Positions 16,456 through 24,438 of a DNA stretch of 64,000 nucleotides are shown here, one piece after another. This DNA comes from an uncultured Roseobacter sp. (GTDB lineage: Bacteria; Pseudomonadota; Alphaproteobacteria; Rhodobacterales; Rhodobacteraceae). The stretch is taken from NCBI RefSeq assembly GCF_947496515.1, contig NZ_CANMDB010000002.1:434001-498000 (forward strand), written 5' to 3'. The notes below the pieces were generated by a model. That model did no database searches. It saw nothing but the letters and a program-made list of their open reading frames with translations, and was not told the DNA's origin. Within the stretch, counting starts at the first letter, position 1; each line of letters starts with the position of its first letter. The translations under genes and the position numbers were made by a program.

Positions 16456-17759
16456 TGCGCGCATTGCTCAAGGCCCGGATATGGCCCGAGGACCGCTCTG
16501 TCTTCAGCGCGTTGCTCTGGGCCACGCTGTTCTCGACAACGGTGCTCAGCATCGTGCTGGTGCTGTCCCTGCAACGCGTGGCGGACGAACACCCCCGCCG
16601 GTACCTGGCCAAGACCCTGTTCGAAGCCTTCGTCGATGACGCCATCGGCGAGGACGAGGTGCCCCATGAGTTGGAGGAAACCTCCATCGTCATCATGACA
16701 CCGGAGGAAACACTGGCCTCGCCCTATGCCGATCTCTACCGCGACGCGATGAACGACCGGGACCGGATCGCGATCAGCAGCTTTGGCGATCGCTACGCCG
16801 CTGTTTCGGCACGCGAAGATGTGGTCGCGGTGCTGCCGCAGTTCGGGCGCAGCATCTCCACCTATGCGTTGTTCCTCGTCGGGTTGGTGGTGCTGTCCGT
16901 GCTGCTGACTGTGGCAGGGATCTTTGTGGTGATCCGGCGGCTGACCCTGCCCTTCGACGTGCTGACCCACGGCATCAAGAAGGTGGAGGGCGGCGATCTG
17001 GACTACCAGATCCCGCTCGACAAGACCTACGGCGAATTCCGTACCTTTGCCGCCAGCTTCAACAAGATGGTGGCGGAGCTGCAGCGCATTCAGGAAAGCC
17101 GCCGGCATATGCTGCTGGCCATCCCGCACGAGATCCTCACGCCGCTCTCCCGCCTGAAGGTCCGCAAGGACATGGTGGATGACGCGCAGCTGCGCACGCA
17201 AATCTCGCGCGATATCACGGTGGTGGAAGAGCTTCTGTCCTCGATCCTTGCGGCGGAAAAACGCAACTCTGGCGAATCCACCTGCGATTTCATCGACCTG
17301 GAGCCCTTTGCGCACGAGCAGATCGCGCAGATGACGACACCCGGCGTGACGATCTCCGTGCAGAACCGAACCGACCGGGACACCGCCTATTTTGACGGCT
17401 TTCTGGCCAGCGTCGTGCTGAAGAATTTCGTCTCCAACGCCATCCGCTACGGCGAGGGGAAACCGATCAAGGTGATCTTCTCCACGGCCGGCGAAGACGG
17501 CGCAGACCTCAAGATCGCCGTGCGCGACCGCGGCATCGGCATCGCCGAAGACCATGTGAAATACCTGATGGAGCCTTTCTGGCGCGCCGACGAATCCCGC
17601 GGGCGCGCGTCGGGCGGCTATGGCCTGGGTCTGTACCTGTGCAAGACCATCGCCAACGGGCTGGGCGGCACCATCGAGATCGAGAGCACGCTGGGAGAAG
17701 GCACTGAAATCAGTGTCACGATCCCGGGCGCGCTTTGCACCACACTGGAGGCCGTCTGA
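16452..17759 (+). CDS. Membrane sensor histidine kinase
   Basis: 435 residues. Two membrane helices (about 17-40 and 138-162) frame a periplasmic sensor loop of about 95 residues. A HAMP-like linker is followed by a DHp domain with His226 in AIPHEILTPLSRLK, and an ATPase domain with N box NFVSNAIRYGEG, G1 DRGIGIAEDH and G2 GGYGLGLYLCKTIA. All kinase boxes are intact. It overlaps the upstream response regulator by 4 bases and is followed after 2 bases by the transglutaminase-like gene. The signal is unknown; a periplasmic or envelope cue fits the Lol-like neighbours. Confidence 0.92.
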   Translation: MMRALLKARIWPEDRSVFSALLWATLFSTTVLSIVLVLSLQRVADEHPRRYLAKTLFEAFVDDAIGEDEVPHELEETSIVIMTPEETLASPYADLYRDAMNDRDRIAISSFGDRYAAVSAREDVVAVLPQFGRSISTYALFLVGLVVLSVLLTVAGIFVVIRRLTLPFDVLTHGIKKVEGGDLDYQIPLDKTYGEFRTFAASFNKMVAELQRIQESRRHMLLAIPHEILTPLSRLKVRKDMVDDAQLRTQISRDITVVEELLSSILAAEKRNSGESTCDFIDLEPFAHEQIAQMTTPGVTISVQNRTDRDTAYFDGFLASVVLKNFVSNAIRYGEGKPIKVIFSTAGEDGADLKIAVRDRGIGIAEDHVKYLMEPFWRADESRGRASGGYGLGLYLCKTIANGLGGTIEIESTLGEGTEISVTIPGALCTTLEAV

Positions 17760-17761
17760 TC

Positions 17762-18451
17762 ATGCAACATACAGCACATCCCGCCGCGATAGCCGGCGCG
17801 CCCGCGCTGGCACCTACATCTTTTTTCGACTGCCAGTCTCCGCAGATCGCGGCCTTTTACGACAAGGCGATAAAAGACTGCGCCCCGGACGACCGGGCTC
17901 GGGCGGTGGCACTTTTCTACGCAGTGCGGGACGCGCTTTTCTACGAGATCTACAATGCCGATTTCTCACGCCCCGCCATGTGTGCAAGCGCCATCCTGCA
18001 GCGCCGATCGGGTATGTGCATCCATAAGTCCATCGTCTACATCACCCTGCTGCGCCACGCGGGTATCCCCGCCCGGCTGTGTTTGACGGATGTGACAAAC
18101 CACCTGTGCTCTGCCAAGCTCGAAGCGTTGATGGGCACGCGCACCTTTCACTATCACGCGCTGGTGCAGCTGCGTCTCGATGGCAAATGGATCAAGGCGA
18201 CACCCGTTTTCAACGCCCGGCTCTGCCAGCTTTACGGGCTGACCCCGTTGGAATTCGACGGCTACAACGACTGCGTGCATCATCCCTACGACGAGCAGGG
18301 GCGCGCCCATATGGAAGTGGTGCGGGATCACGGATCCTTTGATGATCTGCCCTACGATCTGATCCTTCAGGGACTGCACGAAAAGCACGGATCGCTCTTC
18401 AAAACGCGCACGCGTTTTCGCTCTGGCTCGCTGATCGCGGACCGGGCCTGA
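17762..18451 (+). CDS. Transglutaminase-like superfamily protein
   Basis: 229 residues, no signal peptide. The core motif RRSGMCIHKSIVYITLLRHAGIPAR places the catalytic Cys at 86, and FHYHALVQLRLDGKW gives His132. The third catalytic position, normally Asp in a W..vDpT context, reads WIKATPVF (Ala146), so the classical triad is incomplete. Such proteins are proteases, amidases or acyl-transfer enzymes. The gene starts 2 bases after the kinase stop, so it is co-transcribed with the two-component genes. Substrate unknown. It could act in peptide/amide handling for the adjacent biosynthetic cluster. Confidence 0.75.
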   Translation: MQHTAHPAAIAGAPALAPTSFFDCQSPQIAAFYDKAIKDCAPDDRARAVALFYAVRDALFYEIYNADFSRPAMCASAILQRRSGMCIHKSIVYITLLRHAGIPARLCLTDVTNHLCSAKLEALMGTRTFHYHALVQLRLDGKWIKATPVFNARLCQLYGLTPLEFDGYNDCVHHPYDEQGRAHMEVVRDHGSFDDLPYDLILQGLHEKHGSLFKTRTRFRSGSLIADRA

Positions 18452-18827
18452 CACCTCTCAGGGCCTGTCCGTCAGCGGTATCTACCCCTTCAGATCACGC
18501 CCGTTGGAACGCTGTGGTGAGCGGCCGGTTTCCAACACCTCATACCTCCGATTTATAAAATATTATCAGCGGCTTGCCCCATCCTCCTGATGTGGCAAAC
18601 CGAAGCGGATCGCGGGCGTTTCTGCCCGATCACAGCGTGTTACCAGGCGGCGTCAGAGGGCAATAAAACATCGCCTGCGATCTGCGCCACAATGATGTCA
18701 CCAAATGGTGATCGACTGTGATGAACAAGAATGTTTCGGAACATTTCCGCAAACTAGGCAACAGGGAAGTCGTCTATCGTTGATTTTGCCGGACAGTAAC
18801 ACGGCGCATTTGAAACGAGAGGACAAC
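18452..18827. other. Promoter region of the plus-strand biosynthetic operon
   Basis: A 376-base gap precedes the ectC-like gene. It includes an AT-rich patch (around 18550-18570), the inverted repeat TCACCA-AA-TGGTGA (18698-18711), and AATGTT-TCGG-AACATT (18730-18745). No open frame with similarity was found. It most likely contains the promoter and operators for the 18828-26640 operon. Confidence 0.5.
18698..18711. promoter_or_regulatory. Inverted repeat, possible operator
   Basis: TCACCA and TGGTGA are perfect 6-bp arms around AA, about 117 bases before the ectC-like start. A second dyad, AATGTT...AACATT, lies 20 bases further on. Spacing and place suit a dimeric regulator, but no regulator can be matched. 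Confidence 0.35.
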
Positions 18828-19208
18828 ATGATCATCAACTCCCTGGAAAATATCGCTGAGACCGAACGTGATGTGCCCTGGGGCAATGGCAATAGCCGTC
18901 GCCTGCTCATCCAGAAAGACAACATGGGCTATTCGCTGACCGACACCGTCATCAACGCGGGCACGGAATCGCTGCTGGAATACAAAAACCACCTGGAGGC
19001 CTGCTACTGCATCGAAGGCGAAGGCGAGGTCGTGGACACCACCACCGGCGAGACCCACAAGATCACCCCCGGCACGATGTACGCACTCGACAAGCACGAG
19101 GCGCATTGGCTGAAAGCGAGCAAGACCATGCGGCTCGTCTGCGTGTTCAACCCCCCACTGCGCGGCGACGAGCGCCACAGTCTCGGAGGCGGCAGCTCCG
19201 CCTACTAA
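18828..19208 (+). CDS. ectC: Ectoine synthase-like cupin (orphan EctC)
   Basis: 126 residues, full EctC length. The iron-binding residues of ectoine synthase are all at their standard numbers: Glu57 (HLEACYCIEGEGE), Tyr85 (MYALDKHE) and His93; the NPPLRGDERH segment keeps the conserved Glu and His near the C-terminus. EctC closes the ectoine ring by water elimination from N-acetyl-diaminobutyrate. No ectA, ectB or ask gene is present, so this is an orphan copy. It starts the biosynthetic operon, 42 bases ahead of the KS-beta gene, with a strong GAGAGGA site. It could make ectoine from imported precursor or catalyse a related cyclodehydration in the cluster's pathway (inference). Confidence 0.85.
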   Translation: MIINSLENIAETERDVPWGNGNSRRLLIQKDNMGYSLTDTVINAGTESLLEYKNHLEACYCIEGEGEVVDTTTGETHKITPGTMYALDKHEAHWLKASKTMRLVCVFNPPLRGDERHSLGGGSSAY

Positions 19209-19250
19209 GGCGGACAACCCTCTCCACACTTGCCAAAGGTGCGTCTTTCC

Positions 19251-20132
19251 ATGTCAGATACCATCATCATATCCGGTTCCATTGCCGACCTTCCTCAAAC
19301 GGCTTCTCCCACCGTGGCAGGATACCCGGCAGCGACCGATGGACAGACCGCCTTTGGCTTTTCTGGTCTACAGTTTCTCGACCACACGGACTTCGACGCG
19401 CTGCCAGCGCGCCAGCGTGGCCGACTGACCCGACCCTACGCACGGCTGAGCCAGATGATCAGCAGGTTGCTGGCCCAGACTGGTCTGTCCCCTTCAGACA
19501 TCGCAGGGCAACGGACCGGGCTCGTCTCGGGCTCCATGTTCGGGTGCAGCCAGGTCTACGAGATCCACGCAAGGCTCCGCCATCTCGGTCCCCGAGGCGT
19601 CGATGCCATCCGCTTTGCCCAGGCCACCCACAGCTACCCCATCTCGGCCTGCGCCATCGACTTTCAGATCCAGGGACCCTGCTTTGCGGTGGTCAACACC
19701 CAGGCCGCCAGTCTTCAGGCGCTGCTGTGCGCCTGGGACTGGCTGCGCGATGGTCGCTGCGACCGCGTCCTTGTCGCGGCCTATGAGGACTTCACCGCAC
19801 CGGTCAGCACCCATCTGGCCCACCGCGCCCGCGCAACCCCCGGGCTGGTGTTCGGCGAGAGCATGGTGCTCGTGATGCTCGAACGGGACAGCCTCGCCAC
19901 AAGGGCAAAGAGCGCCCCGGTTCTGCTGGATGTGGCAGCGGGCCAGCCGACCGACAGCGCGCGCGCCTGCGGCACCATGGCGGTCGACCATCTTGGCGCC
20001 GAAGGGCTGCTGGCCCTGCACCGGTCGATAAGCATACCGGAACCCGCGCCGGATGGCGCGCAGATCCGACTACCGGCCTGCCCGGCTGGCATCGCGGTCA
20101 CACTCGCCTTTAACGCAATGGAGCTTTGCTAA
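19251..20132 (+). CDS. KS-beta / chain-length-factor-like ketosynthase homologue
   Basis: 293 residues, about 100 shorter than a full ketosynthase. The strand-turn that normally bears the catalytic Cys reads AVVNTQAASLQALL, with Gln151 in its place, as in KS-beta/CLF and decarboxylating KSQ proteins. The segment holding the HGT and KxxxGH histidines is missing; a remnant (DHLGAEGLLALHRS) of the last motif remains. This matches the short 'ketoacyl synthase, N-terminal' group found beside full KS genes in aryl-polyene-like clusters. The stop overlaps the KS-alpha start (TAATG), as expected for a heterodimer. It is likely non-catalytic and shapes chain length or decarboxylates malonyl carrier protein. 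Confidence 0.8.
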   Translation: MSDTIIISGSIADLPQTASPTVAGYPAATDGQTAFGFSGLQFLDHTDFDALPARQRGRLTRPYARLSQMISRLLAQTGLSPSDIAGQRTGLVSGSMFGCSQVYEIHARLRHLGPRGVDAIRFAQATHSYPISACAIDFQIQGPCFAVVNTQAASLQALLCAWDWLRDGRCDRVLVAAYEDFTAPVSTHLAHRARATPGLVFGESMVLVMLERDSLATRAKSAPVLLDVAAGQPTDSARACGTMAVDHLGAEGLLALHRSISIPEPAPDGAQIRLPACPAGIAVTLAFNAMELC

Positions 20133-21367
20133 TGGACCGCCGCGTCGCCATCACCGGTATGGGCGTCATCACCCGCGACGCGCCCGATCTGGATGCCTTC
20201 CGTCAGGTGCTGGGCCAGGGCGGCAACCCCCCCGGGCTTCCCTGCCAGTTCGACAGCACGGCCTTCCGCTCGAAACTTGGGTATCCCACCGATCCCGAAA
20301 AGACCGCGCGTCTGCTCGATGCCGCCCTGCGGCGGCACGGTGAGGTGCTGGCGGCACAGCCCTCCGACGCGGAAGCCGCCTGTGCTGCCAACGGCCTGTT
20401 GGCCGCCCTCGATGCGGTGGCCCGCGCCGGGCTTGACGCCGCCACACTGCGCGGGGCGGGCTGTGCGATCGGCACCACGTCCGGCGGGATGATGGACAGC
20501 TTTGCCGACCTGATGGAGACGGACAGCCCCGACGCGCTGGCCCAGGTCGTGGCACCGGCCAGTGCGGTCGACATCCTCGCTCGCGTGCTGGGGTTGAGCG
20601 GACCTTTGTGCAGCTTTTCCTGCGCCTGCATCTCGTCGCTGGCCGCCCTCTCCTACGCGTTTGCGCGGATCCGGTCGGGCGACGTGGACATCATGCTGGC
20701 TGGCGGCTCCGACCGCATGCGTGAGGCGGATTTTGCGGGCTTCAACGCCCTGCGCGCCATGGACCGCGACAGCTGCCGACCCTTTGACGAAACCCGCAAC
20801 GGGATGATGATCGGCGACGGTGCCGCCATCCTTGTGCTGGAGGAAGAGCAGGCGGCGCGGGCGCGGGGGGCAACACCCCTGGCGTGGCTCTCCGGCATGG
20901 GGCTTGCGACTGATTCCCACCACATCACCAGCCCCAACCCCCACGGTCTGACCCGGGCCATGCAACAAGCGCTGGCCCAGGCACGGCGCGCACCGGGCGA
21001 CATCGATTATGTCAACTGCCACGGCACGGCGACGCCGCTCAACGATGTGGCCGAGGCAGAAGCCTTGCGCGCCGTCTTCGGCAGCCACCGGCCACGGCCG
21101 ATGATCAGCTCCACCAAAGGAAGCACCGGGCATCTGCTGGGCACCGCCGGTGCCATCGAGACGGTGGCGACCGTTCTGGCGCTGCAAACCGGCGATGCTC
21201 CCGTGATGACCACGACCCATACCCCGCTGGAGACAGGATTTCCCCTGCCGCTCAGCGGCGCGGACCGACGCATTGGCGGCAGGATCGCCATGAAGAACTC
21301 TCTGGGGTTCGGCGGGCTCAACGCCAGCCTGATCCTCGAACGCTGCCCAGAAACGGAGGCCCGCTGA
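20132..21367 (+). CDS. Beta-ketoacyl-ACP synthase (KS-alpha, FabF-like)
   Basis: 411 residues with the complete thiolase fold. The active-site Cys is at 166 (SFSCACISSLAALSYA), the first His at 297 (NCHGTATPLND), Lys329 and His334 (STKGSTGHLLGTAG), and the C-terminal NSLGFGGLNAS closes the family signature. It performs decarboxylative Claisen condensation of a carrier-bound acyl group with malonyl-ACP. Translation is coupled to the KS-beta gene by a TAATG overlap. With the adjacent dehydrogenase, adenylation and carrier genes it probably extends an amino-acid-derived starter. Confidence 0.92.
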   Translation: MDRRVAITGMGVITRDAPDLDAFRQVLGQGGNPPGLPCQFDSTAFRSKLGYPTDPEKTARLLDAALRRHGEVLAAQPSDAEAACAANGLLAALDAVARAGLDAATLRGAGCAIGTTSGGMMDSFADLMETDSPDALAQVVAPASAVDILARVLGLSGPLCSFSCACISSLAALSYAFARIRSGDVDIMLAGGSDRMREADFAGFNALRAMDRDSCRPFDETRNGMMIGDGAAILVLEEEQAARARGATPLAWLSGMGLATDSHHITSPNPHGLTRAMQQALAQARRAPGDIDYVNCHGTATPLNDVAEAEALRAVFGSHRPRPMISSTKGSTGHLLGTAGAIETVATVLALQTGDAPVMTTTHTPLETGFPLPLSGADRRIGGRIAMKNSLGFGGLNASLILERCPETEAR

Positions 21368-21370
21368 CAG

Positions 21371-22552
21371 ATGCGCATCTATCCCCAAATATCTCTGGCC
21401 ACGCCCGGCGACAGCTTTCGCGCGGATCTGGTGCAGACCCTGACGGACGGGCTCTCCCGCTGGAAGGACGCGCTCAACGCCGGGTGGATCGAGGATGACC
21501 AGCAAGGCTGCTTCGGAACCGGCCGCTGGCAGGCGCTGGTGGACGCAGGCCTGACCGGGCTGGTGACATCCGAGGACTTCGGCGGCATGGACCTCGCCGC
21601 CGCCGAACTGGCGGAGGTATTGGAGCATCTGGGCTACATCTGCGAGGATGCGGGCCTTGGCTTTTCGCTGGCCACGCATCTGTGCAGCACCTGTGTACCG
21701 CTGAAAACCTTCGGCTCGGACGCGCTGCGAGAGGAGCTGCTGCCAGATCTGGTCTCCGCTTCCCGCGTCGGCGCCCACGCCATCACCGAGGCGCACAGCG
21801 GCTCCGACGCCTTTGCGATGAAAACAACGGCTGTCCGGGACGGCGACGCCTATGTGATCTCGGGCGACAAGTGCTTTATCTCCAACGCGCCCATCGCGGA
21901 TATCTGCGTGATCTACGCGCGTACCCACCCGACAAAGGGCGCGCTTGGCGGCTTTTCCGCCTTTGCGGTTGATTGCGACAGCCCGGGTTTCACCATCGGG
22001 AAACCCCGCAAAAAGATGGGCCTGCGCACGGCACCGATGGCAGACCTCTACCTGTCGGACGTTCGCGTGCCCGCCTCTCGCCTGATCGGGCGGGAAGGGC
22101 AAGGCTTCGTCATGCTCGACGCAGTCATGCGGTGGGAGATCCTCTGCGTCTTCGCCATTCAGGTGGGCGAGATGCGCCGCCAGTTCGAGGCCTGCCTCGC
22201 CTACGCCAAGGAGCGCCAGCAATTCGGCGCGCGCATCGGCTCCTTTCAGGCGGTCTCGCACCGCATTGCCGACATGCACATGCGCCTGCAATCGGCGCGC
22301 AGCTGGCTGGCGCGGATGGTCGCGGCGCTGGAAGGCGGCGGCCAGGCCTCGCTGGAATTCGCCGGTGCCAAGCTCGCCATTTCCGAAGCGCATGTGGCCA
22401 ACGCCATGGACGCCGTCACCCTGCACGGCGGCACCGGCTACATGAGCGAGACAGGCATCGAGGCGCAGATGCGCAACGCCATGGGAGGGCTAATCTACTC
22501 CGGCACCTCCGACATTCAGAAAAATCGTATCGCCGCCATTCTCGGCCTGTGA
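21371..22552 (+). CDS. Acyl-CoA dehydrogenase-like flavoprotein (acyl-carrier oxidase)
   Basis: 393 residues. AHAITEAHSGSDAFAMKTTA is the FAD-binding signature, RQQFGARIGSFQAVSH the second ACAD motif, and TLHGGTGYMSE/IYSGTSDIQKNRIA the C-terminal motif. The usual catalytic Glu before GTS is Ser here, so the base must lie elsewhere, as in isovaleryl-type enzymes, or the reaction differs. In an operon directly before an amino-acid adenylation enzyme and a carrier protein it matches the PltE/PigA/RedW arrangement that oxidises prolyl-S-PCP to pyrrolyl-2-carboxyl-S-PCP. That assignment is inference; a fatty-acyl dehydrogenase is the alternative. Confidence 0.82.
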   Translation: MRIYPQISLATPGDSFRADLVQTLTDGLSRWKDALNAGWIEDDQQGCFGTGRWQALVDAGLTGLVTSEDFGGMDLAAAELAEVLEHLGYICEDAGLGFSLATHLCSTCVPLKTFGSDALREELLPDLVSASRVGAHAITEAHSGSDAFAMKTTAVRDGDAYVISGDKCFISNAPIADICVIYARTHPTKGALGGFSAFAVDCDSPGFTIGKPRKKMGLRTAPMADLYLSDVRVPASRLIGREGQGFVMLDAVMRWEILCVFAIQVGEMRRQFEACLAYAKERQQFGARIGSFQAVSHRIADMHMRLQSARSWLARMVAALEGGGQASLEFAGAKLAISEAHVANAMDAVTLHGGTGYMSETGIEAQMRNAMGGLIYSGTSDIQKNRIAAILGL

Positions 22553-22562
22553 GGACCAGCAG

Positions 22563-24149
22563 ATGACCCACCACCCCCTTCTCGATCAGACCGCCCAACC
22601 CGGCATCCGCGGCCCCCGCGCCCTCTTCGAGGCCATTGCCGAGGCGATCGCGGCAAGGCCCGCTGCCACGGTCATCAGCGCGGGCGGCAGGCGGCTCAGT
22701 CACGCCGACCTTCTGGCGCGCGCGCGCGATGTGCAGGGGTGCCTGCCGCAACCTGTCGGTACGGGCGAAGATGTGGTGGCCATCTGCACCGAAAAGACCC
22801 CCGAGGCGATCGCCGCAATCCTCGGTGTGCTGGCCTCGGGTCGTGCCTACGCGCCGCTCGATCCGACACATCCCGGCGCGCGTCTGATGGGGATCCTGAG
22901 TGATCTGCGCCCCGCCGCCCTGATCGTCGATGCGGCCACCCGGGCCACCCTCGCGCCCTGGGCCGAAGGCGCCGGAGTGCCTCTGATTGATCTGGCCCGC
23001 GGGCCCGCCCCCGGCACAACCGGTCAGCTCTATCCACCCTCCGCGCAGGCTCTATGTGCCGTGCTCCATACGTCAGGCTCCACCGGCAAACCCAAACGGG
23101 TCGAGATCTGTGCCCCCGCCATCGACGCCTTTCAGGACTGGGTGACGGAGGCCTTCCGCATCGCACCGAGCGACTGTCTGGTGAGCCACGCGCCGCTGGC
23201 GTTCGATCTGTCCTTTCTCGATCTCTTTGTGCCCCTGATGACGGGCGCCGATCTCGCCCTTGCCGATGCCGCCTGCGCCCGCAACGGCGGCGCGCTCCTG
23301 CGGATGCTGGAAGCGACCGAAGCCACCGTCTGGCACTCAGCCCCTTCGGCATTGACCCTTCTGGCCCAGGCGGGCCGAAACACCCAGCTGCCCCATATGC
23401 GCCGAGTGCTCTTTGCCGGCGAGCCGATGCCCGCGCACACGCTGCAGGCACTCTTTCATCTCTTTCCGAACGCGCGCTTTGTGAACATCTACGGCTGCAC
23501 GGAAACAAACGACACGTTCTATTATGAGGTGCCGCGCACCAATCCACCCGATCCGCTGCCGCTGGGACACAAGCTGCCCTATGTAGATTACCTGATCGTG
23601 GACGCCGCCGACCAACCGCTGGGGGGCCCCTGCGAAGGCGAGCTGTGGGTCACCTGCCCCACCATGATGCGCGGCTACGCAGATCCGCAGCTGACACGCA
23701 AAGTCACGGTGCGGCACGGCGGGCAACTCTACTACCGGACCGGCGACATCGTCGTGCGGAACGACGCGGGCCTGCTGACCTTCATCGGCAGACGCGATGC
23801 GGTGGTCAAGCTCAATGGCGTGCGCGTCGATCTGGGCGAGGTGGACCGCGCCCTGCAAGGTCATCCTCAGGTGAGCGAGGCCGCGACCTTTCTGTTTCCC
23901 ACGGCGGCGGGGCTGGTGCTCTATGCTTGGGTCACGCCGGAAGATGCCAGCCTGAACAGCCTTGATCTGCGCCAGTATCTGGCACAGCTGCTGCCCGCCG
24001 CCGCCCTGCCCAAACGCTACATCCTCGATGACGCAGGGCTGCCCAAGAATTCCAATGGCAAAGCCTGCCGCCGGCAACTCGTCCAGTACGCAGCACAACA
24101 TGCCAAACCCCCTGCCCCGGCAGACCCAACCACCTCACCAAGACCCTGA
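22563..24149 (+). CDS. Free-standing amino-acid adenylation enzyme
   Basis: 528 residues, a complete A domain without fused carrier. Core motifs: A3 LHTSGSTGKPKRV (168-180), A5 NIYGCTETND, A7 YYRTGDIV, A8 GRRDAVVKLNGVRVDLGE, A10 PKNSNGKACRR with its Lys. In the specificity region FDLSFLDLF (from residue 214) gives Asp-Leu-Leu at the first three code positions, and VLFAGEP gives Leu-Ala at the fifth and sixth; these agree with the DLLYLA part of proline-activating enzymes PltF/PigI/RedM, while the last variable positions (I, D, T) do not. It would load an amino acid, plausibly L-proline, on the carrier at 24165-24416. Confidence 0.87.
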   Translation: MTHHPLLDQTAQPGIRGPRALFEAIAEAIAARPAATVISAGGRRLSHADLLARARDVQGCLPQPVGTGEDVVAICTEKTPEAIAAILGVLASGRAYAPLDPTHPGARLMGILSDLRPAALIVDAATRATLAPWAEGAGVPLIDLARGPAPGTTGQLYPPSAQALCAVLHTSGSTGKPKRVEICAPAIDAFQDWVTEAFRIAPSDCLVSHAPLAFDLSFLDLFVPLMTGADLALADAACARNGGALLRMLEATEATVWHSAPSALTLLAQAGRNTQLPHMRRVLFAGEPMPAHTLQALFHLFPNARFVNIYGCTETNDTFYYEVPRTNPPDPLPLGHKLPYVDYLIVDAADQPLGGPCEGELWVTCPTMMRGYADPQLTRKVTVRHGGQLYYRTGDIVVRNDAGLLTFIGRRDAVVKLNGVRVDLGEVDRALQGHPQVSEAATFLFPTAAGLVLYAWVTPEDASLNSLDLRQYLAQLLPAAALPKRYILDDAGLPKNSNGKACRRQLVQYAAQHAKPPAPADPTTSPRP

Positions 24150-24164
24150 AGCAAAGGAAAGACC

Positions 24165-24416
24165 ATGTCCTACCCCACATTGCGCACCTTCATCGCCGAC
24201 GAATTCGCGATGGATCTGACCCCGGATCAACTGACCGACGATCTGGACCTGATTGAAAACGGCATCATCGACAGCCTCGGCGTGCTCAAGCTCATCGCCT
24301 TTCTCGAAGGCGAGTTCGATCTGATCATCACGCCGGATGAGCTCGACCCGGACAACTATCATACGATCTCGATGATCGAGGACATTATCCGCGAAAAGCA
24401 CAAAACAGCCGCCTGA
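24165..24416 (+). CDS. Peptidyl/acyl carrier protein
   Basis: 83 residues, acidic, all-helical. The phosphopantetheine attachment motif is GIIDSLGVLKLI with Ser37. IIDSLG is closer to PCPs of the PltL/PigG type than to fatty-acid ACPs (which read DSLDTVE). The gene lies 15 bases after the adenylation gene with a GCAAAGGAAA ribosome site. It should carry the activated amino acid for oxidation by the ACAD-like enzyme and transfer to the KS pair. A phosphopantetheinyl transferase must be supplied from elsewhere. Confidence 0.88.
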   Translation: MSYPTLRTFIADEFAMDLTPDQLTDDLDLIENGIIDSLGVLKLIAFLEGEFDLIITPDELDPDNYHTISMIEDIIREKHKTAA

Positions 24417-24438
24417 GCCCGGCCACGGAGGACCCGCC

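Noticed and set aside
20129-22426. 765-codon open frame on the minus strand
   Set aside because: It lies entirely opposite the KS-alpha and acyl-CoA dehydrogenase genes, whose motifs are clear. The translation is His/Arg/Gly-rich without family similarity, typical of an antisense frame in high-GC DNA.
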